From Paracidobacterium acidisoli (GTDB lineage Bacteria; Acidobacteriota; Terriglobia; Terriglobales; Acidobacteriaceae), in NCBI RefSeq assembly GCF_003428625.2, contig NZ_QVQT02000003.1:782091-846090 (forward strand): a DNA stretch of 64,000 bases, written 5' to 3'. The translations under genes were made by a program, and so were the position numbers. Each line of letters opens with the position of its first letter. Positions within the stretch are counted from its first letter, which is position 1. Below, one piece after another: positions 1 through 6,638 of this stretch. The notes under the pieces are model-generated. The model worked only from the letters and a program-made list of their open reading frames with translations, made no database searches and was not told the DNA's origin.

Positions 1-2054
1 GAGGTGAGATCGACGGTGTCTCCGTGGCCGCTGACGATGATGGGCTTCGCCTGCGAAGGATCAAAGGTTCCCATCTGATTTTTGTAGGGCGAGAGCCACG
101 GCGTGTATTCATAACGCAGTCCAAGGTTGAGAGTCAGACGGCTGGAGAGCCGGAAATCGTCCTGCCCGAAGAACTGGTAATACGCATTCTGGCCGCCGAA
201 GAAGTTTGCCGGATAGGCGCGCTGCACGTTGGCGGGATAGCCAAGCATCCAGTCGGCAAAGGCATCGCCGGTTCCGGTTGGCGAAGCGGGATTTTGCGTG
301 TTGATGCCGCTCATCGTCCATACGCCGACATACTGCTCGCTGTCGTAGCCCAGCCACTGGTAATAGCGAACCAGGGCGCCGAACTTTATGGTGTTCTTTC
401 CGCGGATGATGGTCAGGTTCCAGGTCGGTTCCCATACTTTGCGGTTTTGTCCCTTGGGGCGCTGATCGAAGGCCGAGCCGCTGATGCCGCCGTAGCCGCT
501 CCAGGAGTAGTCGGGGAAGCTGCCTCCGGTGCCCGGGCGCAGAGTATCTTCAAAGCCAGCCACACCGGCTTCGTTGTTGATGTCCTGCCCCTGCAGAAAT
601 GCGTTTAGGCGAATTCTGCTGAAGAGGTAGTGGGCGCGGACCTCCGAAACCATGTTGGTGCCGATATTGGTCGTCAGGCCGACGGCGATGTCTTCTCCCT
701 GCGAATGCAGTGGCGCGGTGCCGAGCAGAGGCGAGGAGTTCGGATCGGACTCGCGATTGTTGTCGAAGCTCCAGCGCAGGAAGAGGCGGTTCGAGGCGTT
801 GATCTGATCGTCGAAGCGCAATGTGAACTGATCGAGATCGATGGACTGCGTGGGGTTATAGGAAAACGTTCCGGAGTTTGTGTTGGGCAGAGGGATGTAT
901 TTGTTGAGGAACTGCGCCTGTGTGGAGAGTTCATCGGGCGGAATGATATTAGGGGTTCCGTTGTACTCGAACTGCGCACGTGTGGGGTTCGTGCCGGAGG
1001 TGGTGGTCGTTGGATCGAAGATTTTATTCAGGCCGGGAGCGCTGAAATCACCATTCCGCTGGGCGGCGGTGGGAACGACGGAGTTTTCGACAAGGCCCTG
1101 GCGTAAACGTTGTCCCTCGTAGCTGCCAAAAAAGAAGGTCCGGTTTTTGCCGCTGTAAAGATGCGGAATGGACAGCGGTCCTCCCAGAGTGCCGCCGAAC
1201 TGATTGCGCTTCAGAGGCTCGCGATTCAGAGCGAAGAAATTTCTCGCGTCGAGCGCGTCGTTGCGGAGGAACTCGAAGAGATCGCCGTGGATGTGGTTCG
1301 TGCCGGATTTGGTGGTTGCGTTGAAGAAGCCGCCTCCGCGATTGAATTCCGCCGAATAGGGGTTCTGCTGCACGCTGAACTCCTGCAGCGCGTCGATCGA
1401 TGTCTGGATAAATGTGCCGCCCTGGTGCTGCTCGCTGATATCCACTCCATCCAGAAGGAAGGACAATGCCGACCCTCGTATACCGCTAATGGTATTACCA
1501 TCAATGGACTCCGGTCGAATGGGAACGGAATTTCCGGTTGCCGGGAGAAGCGCCGCTCCGGGAGTGAGCTGGGCGAGCTGGAAGAAGCCGCGCCCGTTGA
1601 GGGGCAGATTCACGATCTGCGTATTGGTGACGACCTGGCCGACGGTTGCGGTATCGGTATTCAGCAGCGGCGGCGCTCCGGTGACTTCGACGGTGGAGCT
1701 GGATGCGCCGATCTGCATGTTGAAGTCCTCGCGCGCGATCTGTCCTACCTGAATCTCGATGCCGGTCCTTACCATGGTTTCAAAGCCGTTGGCTTTGACC
1801 GAAATGTTATAGGTGCCGGGATTTACAGGGGTCACGACATAATCGCCCTGGCTGCCGGAGACGGCTTTTTGCGTAACGTTGGTCGAGGTGTTGGTAACGG
1901 TGATGGCCGCGGCGGGGATCACCGCTTTGTTTGGATCGTAGATGGTGCCGACGACGCGTCCTGACTGGACCTGGGCGACTGCGGCCGTCATCGGGAGAAG
2001 TAACGCACACGCGATAAGGGTCCTGCATGCCCGTATTCGAAGAGTCTCAGACAT
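1..2054 (-). CDS. TonB-dependent receptor, Oar-like (3' part outside window)
   Basis: Reverse-strand frame open from ATG at 2054 to the window edge, so only the N-terminal ~684 residues are present. A GGAG Shine-Dalgarno lies 6 nt before the ATG. Residues 1-28 form a signal peptide ending in VAQ. Residues ~30-115 are a carboxypeptidase-regulatory-like beta-sandwich (GRVVGTIYDP start, then a GDYVVTPVNPGTY-type strand). A plug follows (LPLNGRGFFQLAQLTPG; PYSAEFNRGGGFFNATTKSG; HGDLFEFLRND), then the start of an outer-membrane barrel (NRTFFFGSYEGQR; LNLGLRYEYTPW). Such proteins sit in the outer membrane and are powered by TonB/ExbBD; the ligand cannot be read from sequence. The gene diverges from a FadR-type regulator with a candidate operator between them, so that regulator is its likely controller. 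Confidence 0.93.
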   Translation of the reverse strand, partial: MSETLRIRACRTLIACALLLPMTAAVAQVQSGRVVGTIYDPNKAVIPAAAITVTNTSTNVTQKAVSGSQGDYVVTPVNPGTYNISVKANGFETMVRTGIEIQVGQIAREDFNMQIGASSSTVEVTGAPPLLNTDTATVGQVVTNTQIVNLPLNGRGFFQLAQLTPGAALLPATGNSVPIRPESIDGNTISGIRGSALSFLLDGVDISEQHQGGTFIQTSIDALQEFSVQQNPYSAEFNRGGGFFNATTKSGTNHIHGDLFEFLRNDALDARNFFALNREPLKRNQFGGTLGGPLSIPHLYSGKNRTFFFGSYEGQRLRQGLVENSVVPTAAQRNGDFSAPGLNKIFDPTTTTSGTNPTRAQFEYNGTPNIIPPDELSTQAQFLNKYIPLPNTNSGTFSYNPTQSIDLDQFTLRFDDQINASNRLFLRWSFDNNRESDPNSSPLLGTAPLHSQGEDIAVGLTTNIGTNMVSEVRAHYLFSRIRLNAFLQGQDINNEAGVAGFEDTLRPGTGGSFPDYSWSGYGGISGSAFDQRPKGQNRKVWEPTWNLTIIRGKNTIKFGALVRYYQWLGYDSEQYVGVWTMSGINTQNPASPTGTGDAFADWMLGYPANVQRAYPANFFGGQNAYYQFFGQDDFRLSSRLTLNLGLRYEYTPWLSPYKNQMGTFDPSQAKPIIVSGHGDTVDLT

Positions 2055-2112
2055 ATAACTCCATTTCCGCCTCACTGGTGAGCCATAAAGTGCATCATCC
2101 CAGGCGGTGCGA

Positions 2113-2142
2113 ATGGTAGTACCAATAAAGAATTACTGTCAA
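2113..2142 (-). promoter_or_regulatory. Candidate sigma-70 promoter of the TonB receptor gene
   Basis: On the reverse strand a perfect TTGACA (2142-2137) is followed after 18 nt by TACCAT (2118-2113), a 4/6 match to TATAAT. The -10 overlaps the palindrome at 2114-2124, so a protein bound there would block this promoter. Promoter identity is inferred from the hexamers only. Confidence 0.5.
2114..2124. promoter_or_regulatory. GntR/FadR-type operator palindrome TGGTAGTACCA
   Basis: The 11-bp site has perfect TGGTA/TACCA arms around one base and fits the FadR-subfamily half-site pattern TGGT-N3-ACCA. It lies between the divergent TonB receptor gene and the FadR-type regulator gene and overlaps the receptor's candidate -10. 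The natural reading is that the adjacent regulator binds here, repressing the receptor and possibly itself. Confidence 0.6.
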
Positions 2143-2227
2143 GCCGTCGTTTGCGCCTTTCCTTTATCGATTTTGTGAAACAGGAATAAAAAATCAGCTA
2201 CAGTGAAAATTATCAGGACTGTTTACC

Positions 2228-3043
2228 ATGGCGCCGAAAGCTCCGAAAGCTGATGCGGACAAGAGCGATTTAACCGACTGGCTGATTCTGCGATTCAAGC
2301 AGCTCATCAGCGAAGGAACACTGACGCCCGGATACAAGCTGCCGTCTGAACGGGAATTGTCGCTGCACTTCGGCGTGAGCCGCACATCGCTGCGTCCGGT
2401 GATGAAGGTACTCAGCATGATGGGCGTGGTCACGCAGCGGGTGGGCGACGGCACGTATCTGAGCAGCGACGCATCCTCGGTGCTCGCCGAGCCGATGGAG
2501 TTTCTCTTTTTGCTGGATGAGACTTCATCCAAAGAGCTGATCGAAGCGCGATTCATGGTGGAGCCGGCGCTGGCGGCGAAGGCCGCGGAGCAGGCTACGC
2601 CGGAGCTTCTGCTGATCATGCGGCAGACCATTGCCGAGATTGAAGCGGCAGGAACCGATCAGTTCCGGATCATCGAGGCCGATCTTCTCTTTCATCGCAC
2701 GATTCATCAGTGCGCCGGCAATCGCCTGTTCAGCCGGCTTTTTCAGGTGATTCATCGCTCGATGATGAACATGATGATGCTGACCTCGCAGATGGTGGAC
2801 CGCGATCACACTCTGGCCTTTCACCAGGCGATCTACGAAGCCATTGCGCGCGGCAACGGGGCGGAAGCGGCGCGGCACATGCGGGATCATCTTATCGATG
2901 CGCGGGCGTTGCTGATGCAGGCCAGTCAGGCGCACGCGGACGAGCGGCTGCGCAGGCGGATCAGCTCGGTGACGCGCACGACGGGGACGAAGAAGCGAGC
3001 CGCCACAGGCACAGGCCGCGCCGGGCGTACCGGAAAATCCTGA
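2228..3043 (+). CDS. FadR-subfamily GntR transcriptional regulator
   Basis: 271 aa. Residues ~12-80 are a GntR winged helix with the typical PSERELSLHFGVSRTSLRP recognition segment. Residues ~90-235 are an all-helical FCD ligand domain (EARFMVEPALAAKAAE; ADLLFHRTIHQCAGN; FHQAIYEAIARGN; HMRDHLIDAR), with Asp/His residues at the places where FCD proteins bind metal and a small carboxylate. A basic, Arg/Lys/Thr/Gly-rich tail of ~30 residues follows. FadR-type regulators usually repress sugar-acid, organic-acid or fatty-acid uptake genes and are released by the metabolite. Divergence from the TonB receptor with a matching operator between them makes that receptor the probable target. The effector is unknown. 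Confidence 0.9.
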   Translation: MAPKAPKADADKSDLTDWLILRFKQLISEGTLTPGYKLPSERELSLHFGVSRTSLRPVMKVLSMMGVVTQRVGDGTYLSSDASSVLAEPMEFLFLLDETSSKELIEARFMVEPALAAKAAEQATPELLLIMRQTIAEIEAAGTDQFRIIEADLLFHRTIHQCAGNRLFSRLFQVIHRSMMNMMMLTSQMVDRDHTLAFHQAIYEAIARGNGAEAARHMRDHLIDARALLMQASQAHADERLRRRISSVTRTTGTKKRAATGTGRAGRTGKS

Positions 3044-3066
3044 TAAGAGATCTGTGCCGTCTGGAA

Positions 3067-4554
3067 TCAGCGGCGCTGCGAATCGGGCACCGGCATAACC
3101 GCCGGGCTGCAGTGGCCTTTGGTGTCGCAGGAGCGGACGCCGAAGATGACATTGTCTTTGGAGACGGGAACGGTCACGGTGTGATCACTGCCGGTGACGG
3201 CCTCGTGATAAGGCGAGGCTTTGCCGGCATATTGCCAGTCCGATGCATCGGTTTCGCGCCATACGATCTGGTACCACGTATCCGCGGGCGCGCCGTCGGG
3301 TGGCTGCCAGAGAATGACGGAATCGTTGTCGAGGTTGTGCGTCGACATACGCACATCCTGGGGCGTGCCGGGTGCGCTGGCCAGGGTTGCCAGCGTGGCG
3401 GTATTCAGCCGCGCGACTTTGGCGATGTAGCTGAAATCGTCGTACTGGATGAGATCGCCGTACTGGACGCCATTTTCCGTGCGCACGGTCTGGTGCTGGT
3501 GGTGGAAGTCCTCGCGCCATTCGGTCACACGCACGGCGGGAAAGCCCGCTTCGTTGAAGGAGCGATGATCGCCGCCGCGCAGGTAGCGGTCGAGCCGCAG
3601 GATCATGATCGGCTTCAGCGTGGCGGATGAGGCGGAGGCAGGCAGATATGTGCGGCCGGCATCGAGGACTTCGCGGGCAAGCTCACGCGATGGCGAGTCG
3701 CTGTCGGCGCCGAGCGAGAGAAGGCGGTGCAGCTCCTGATCGGAGACAACGGAGGAGATGCCTTCGGAGAAGATGCGAACGCGGGTTTTGCTCTGCAGCG
3801 TATCGCCGGGAGTGGTGTTGCCTCCGACAATGTCGTTGTTCAGAACGCCTTCGAGCTGCCATCCGTTCTGCTTCGCCAGAGCAGCGAGATGCGCGCTGCC
3901 ATACAGGCCCTGTTCCTCGCCGGCAACGGCGACGAAGACCAGGGTGGCGGGAAATTTGTGCCGGCTGAGGACGCGCGCGGATTCCAGGCTGACGGCGGTG
4001 CCGCTGGAATCGTCATTAGCGCCGGGAGCAAAGAGCCGCGGGTCCATCACGTCACTGGCGCGGGTGTCGTAGTGGCCGGTGATCAGGTACATGCGCGCGG
4101 CCTGCGCGGGATCGGTGCCCTTGAGGATGGCGTAGACGTTTGTCAGCCGGGTGGGCGTGCTGATGCGCGGAGTGGTGCCCTCGAAGCCGACCTTTGGCGG
4201 CGGCTGCATAAAGACGTCTTCTTTGACTTCGAGGCATCCGCCGCATTCTTTCGAGTACTCCTCGAACTGAGAGCGTATCCATTCGGCAGCGGTGTTGATG
4301 CCGGTACCGGGAGGCAGATCGGAGACCATGCTGGAGAGCGTGTTGCGTGTTCGGAAGCTGACGAGCTTCTCGATGTTCTGGTGAATTCTCTCCTGCGAGA
4401 TGGATCGCAGCGCCGAGACGATCTGCGGGTCGGCGGGCGCGGCAGGAAGCGGCGCTCCCGTTGCGCGGAAATCGACGGACTGCGAGGGAGCGGGGCATGT
4501 GCCGGTGGCAAGTATGAGTCCGGTGACAACGGCTCCGAGGAAGGGCTTCAGCAT
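3067..4554 (-). CDS. Secreted M28-family zinc aminopeptidase with C-terminal FnIII-like domain
   Basis: 495 aa from ATG 4554, chosen because AGGAGA precedes it and a signal peptide follows; the frame is open further upstream but would run into the divergent SDR gene. Zinc and catalytic residues of clan MH are visible: GHYDTR (H161, D163), PGANDDSSGT (D181), AGEEQGLYGS (E213, E214), NNDIVGGN and a late His cluster in DFHHQH. Roughly the last 95 residues (from GTPQDVRMSTHN to the end, containing TWYQIVWRETDAS) look like a fibronectin type III fold. It probably trims peptides in the periplasm or outside the cell. An N-terminal pair of cysteines (ECGGC) may form a disulfide. Divergent from the SDR gene. 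Confidence 0.88.
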   Translation of the reverse strand: MLKPFLGAVVTGLILATGTCPAPSQSVDFRATGAPLPAAPADPQIVSALRSISQERIHQNIEKLVSFRTRNTLSSMVSDLPPGTGINTAAEWIRSQFEEYSKECGGCLEVKEDVFMQPPPKVGFEGTTPRISTPTRLTNVYAILKGTDPAQAARMYLITGHYDTRASDVMDPRLFAPGANDDSSGTAVSLESARVLSRHKFPATLVFVAVAGEEQGLYGSAHLAALAKQNGWQLEGVLNNDIVGGNTTPGDTLQSKTRVRIFSEGISSVVSDQELHRLLSLGADSDSPSRELAREVLDAGRTYLPASASSATLKPIMILRLDRYLRGGDHRSFNEAGFPAVRVTEWREDFHHQHQTVRTENGVQYGDLIQYDDFSYIAKVARLNTATLATLASAPGTPQDVRMSTHNLDNDSVILWQPPDGAPADTWYQIVWRETDASDWQYAGKASPYHEAVTGSDHTVTVPVSKDNVIFGVRSCDTKGHCSPAVMPVPDSQRR

Positions 4555-4756
4555 GGTCTCTCCTGATCGGTGCGGCGAGGAAGGTGTTGCCGCATGTGCG
4601 ATATCTCCGGCTGCAATGGAGAAGGATGCGTCTGCATGGTGGTATAGCACACGCGGGTGGCACGCCGGGCGGTTTCTTACGCCCATGCCGCGTGCACGAA
4701 GGTTTGGCGGATGTGCCGGAGTTTGCGACGATACGAGAAGGGAGCGTCGAGCGAAG

Positions 4757-5542
4757 ATGAGCAGAGATACAGGCGTGGCGGTGGTGACGGGCGGAGCGCA
4801 GGGGATTGGCCGCAGGACGGCGGAGCTGCTGGCGGAGCGAGGCTGCCGCGTTGCCATTATGGATCTGCGTGAGCCGGCGGAGACGATACAGGCCATCGCC
4901 GCCGCGGGAGGCGAGGCGTTTGCGTATGCCGGCGATATTACCGATGAGGCTGCGGTGGAGCGGTTTGTGGAGCGGGTCTTTGAGCGGTACGGGCGCGCCG
5001 ATGTGCTGGTAAACAATGCCGGGGTGAGCCTGATTACTCCGGCGGAGCAGACGGAGGCGGTCGATTACCGCCGCGTGCTGGAGGTGAATCTGGTGGCGCC
5101 GTTTCTGCTGGCGAAGGCCTTTGGTGGAAAGATGCTGGCGGCGGGCAGCGGATCGATTGTGAATGTGGCGTCGGTCGCGGGGCTGCTGGGGATCTCGGAC
5201 CGGGCAGCCTATAACGCGTCGAAGCATGGACTGATCGGGCTGACGCGCACGCTGGCGGCAGAGTGGGGAGGCCGCGGGGTGCGCGTGAATGCGGTCTGTC
5301 CGGGCTGGGTGAAGACGGAGATGGACGTGGCGGACCAGGCGGGCGGAAGCTACAGCGATGCCGATATTGTGGGACGTGTGCCGATGGCGCGCTTTGCTTC
5401 AACCGACGATATTGCGCGGGCCATCGCCTTTCTTGCCGATGGAGCAGAGAGCGGCTTTGTGAACGGGCAGTGTCTTGCGGTGGACGGCGGATGGACTGCG
5501 GACGGTAGCTGGGAGACACTGCGGCTGCGGAAGCGCAATTGA
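4757..5542 (+). CDS. SDR-family NAD(P)-dependent oxidoreductase
   Basis: 261 aa from ATG 4757; the open frame starts earlier, but the Rossmann fold begins directly after this Met. Classical short-chain dehydrogenase features: TGGAQGIG cofactor loop near the N-terminus, VLVNNAG, the active-site Ser in NVASVAGLLG, YNASKHG (Tyr-x3-Lys), and the PGWVKTEMD and NGQCLAVDGG segments. No membrane segment. The substrate cannot be assigned; the class covers sugar, polyol, beta-keto and steroid alcohol oxidoreductases. Confidence 0.93.
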   Translation: MSRDTGVAVVTGGAQGIGRRTAELLAERGCRVAIMDLREPAETIQAIAAAGGEAFAYAGDITDEAAVERFVERVFERYGRADVLVNNAGVSLITPAEQTEAVDYRRVLEVNLVAPFLLAKAFGGKMLAAGSGSIVNVASVAGLLGISDRAAYNASKHGLIGLTRTLAAEWGGRGVRVNAVCPGWVKTEMDVADQAGGSYSDADIVGRVPMARFASTDDIARAIAFLADGAESGFVNGQCLAVDGGWTADGSWETLRLRKRN

Positions 5543-5632
5543 CTGCGTCAAAAGACGTTAAGGCGTGACGGCGAAAAAGGTCACGATGAAGTCCAGCGAA
5601 TCGGCATCCTACTTTCCCTGAGGAGGGAAGGG

Positions 5633-6262
5633 ATGCAGATGCGATATGCAGTGGGCTTTGCGGTGTGCGGCGCCATGCTGGCGATGGCTGGATGCCATAA
5701 GAACCAGGTGGACACGGGCGCTTTCAAAACAACGATGAACAGCTACTACAGCGGAAAACAGGACTGCGTGTGGCCGGACGCGGTGAAGTTTCCGGTACAG
5801 GCGGACAAGTCGAACGACGAGCAGACCAAAGGCTTCGATGCGCTGACCGATGCGGGTTTGCTGCAGCGCACGCCGCAGGAGAAGAAGCGCTTTCTGATCG
5901 GCTCGAAGCAGGTGAACGATTACGACCTGACGGACAAGGGCCGCTCGACGTGGACGGCCGATCCGTCGCAGCCGGGTTACGGCAACTTCTGCTTCGGCAC
6001 GCGGTCGGTGACTTCGATCGACAGCTACTCGCCGATGGACAATCCGGATGCGACCCAGTTCACGGTGAGCTTCCACTATGCGGTGACGAGCGCGCCGGAC
6101 TGGGCGGCGTCGGCGGAGACGAAGACGGCGTTTCCGAAGATTGCCTCCGATACCTCGGGGCAGCAGACGGGGTCGGCCACGCTGGTGAAGTCGGAGAACG
6201 GATGGCAGGTGAGCCAGGCGCAGCCTTCGGCCGGGGCTTCCTCATCGGGATTAGTACAGTAG
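5633..6262 (+). CDS. Small lipoprotein of unknown function
   Basis: 209 aa. A strong Shine-Dalgarno (AGGAGGGAAGGG) precedes ATG 5633; a second ATG two codons on is equally usable. The N-terminus is a lipoprotein signal with lipobox LAMAGC, so the mature protein begins at a lipidated Cys at about residue 21. The rest is soluble, with DKSNDEQTKGFDALTDAGLLQ followed by YDLTDKGRSTW, like a small winged or alpha/beta domain, and ends in a Ser/Gly-rich tail. I do not recognise the family. It stands alone between the SDR gene and the structured leader at 6.3 kb. Confidence 0.75.
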   Translation: MQMRYAVGFAVCGAMLAMAGCHKNQVDTGAFKTTMNSYYSGKQDCVWPDAVKFPVQADKSNDEQTKGFDALTDAGLLQRTPQEKKRFLIGSKQVNDYDLTDKGRSTWTADPSQPGYGNFCFGTRSVTSIDSYSPMDNPDATQFTVSFHYAVTSAPDWAASAETKTAFPKIASDTSGQQTGSATLVKSENGWQVSQAQPSAGASSSGLVQ

Positions 6263-6344
6263 TGTTTATTTATTGAGGGGTGGGCTCCACAAGTCGTTTA
6301 TTTTCTGCTTTTTAGCCGAGGATTACTTCGGTTATTCCCGGCTA

Positions 6345-6366
6345 TCCTGCTGATTTTAAAGCAGGA
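6345..6366 (+). promoter_or_regulatory. Hairpin sequestering the Shine-Dalgarno of a leader ORF
   Basis: TCCTGCT (6345-6351) pairs perfectly with AGCAGGA (6360-6366) around an 8-nt loop. The 3' arm contains part of the AGGAGG at 6363-6368 that precedes ATG 6371. Another complementary pair, AGCCG/CGGCT, lies just upstream (about 6314-6343). Confidence 0.4.
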
Positions 6367-6370
6367 GGGC

Positions 6371-6511
6371 ATGAAGGCCGTCCGCTTCGTTCTGCGGCAT
6401 GGTCTTATTCGCTCGTCTTATTCGCTCCATGGTCAGCGGTCATCGCTCTCCTTTCAAGGGAAAAGCCCGTCCGCGGCGGACGGGCTTTTTTGTTCTCTGC
6501 TTTTATTGTAG
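6371..6511 (+). CDS. Possible 46-aa leader ORF running through a terminator hairpin
   Basis: ATG 6371 is preceded by AGGAGGGC, among the best ribosome sites in the window, and opens a 46-codon frame ending at TAG 6509-6511. The product starts MKAVRFVLRHGLIRSSYSL and has no recognisable domain. The frame contains a tandem 13-bp repeat and reads through the terminator hairpin at 6463-6487. It could be a regulatory leader peptide, or chance. Because of the hairpin it is unlikely to be an ordinary gene. Confidence 0.25.
   Translation: MKAVRFVLRHGLIRSSYSLHGQRSSLSFQGKSPSAADGLFCSLLLL
6402..6427 (+). repeat. Tandem 13-bp direct repeat
   Basis: GTCTTATTCGCTC occurs twice head to tail (6402-6414 and 6415-6427) inside the leader ORF, between the Shine-Dalgarno hairpin and the terminator. 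Confidence 0.85.
6461..6491 (+). terminator. Intrinsic terminator or attenuator
   Basis: AAGCCCGTCC (6463-6472) and GGACGGGCTT (6478-6487) form a perfect 10-bp stem with a 5-nt loop, preceded by A4 and followed by a T run. It can end transcripts from the lipoprotein gene at 5633-6262. A near copy of its 5' arm (AAGGCCGTCCGC, 6374-6385) lies upstream and could compete for the 3' arm. Confidence 0.8.
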
Positions 6512-6549
6512 CGATCGCGGCAAAACGATATGCCAACTTTTTTTTCGCT

Positions 6550-6588
6550 GCGTAACCGTTAAGAGCGGCGCGAAACCTGCCTTTCTTT
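6550..6588 (+). promoter_or_regulatory. Shared upstream block, copy 1 (imperfect palindrome CGTAACCGTTAAG)
   Basis: This 39-nt stretch matches 10611-10649 at 31 of 39 positions without gaps. The first 12 nt, GCGTAACCGTTA, are identical, as is CCTGCC further along. The core is an inverted repeat around a central C, as in LacI-family operators. It lies about 50-90 nt upstream of the phosphoesterase gene. Confidence 0.6.
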
Positions 6589-6638
6589 GTGGGAGGTAGA
6601 AGATGCTGGGATGAAAGACGAGGACGGAGACGCACTTC

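Noticed and set aside
4555..5016. N-terminal extension of the M28 peptidase frame back to 5016
   Set aside because: It would run into the SDR gene on the other strand and place the signal peptide inside the protein. ATG 4554 has both a ribosome site and a signal peptide.
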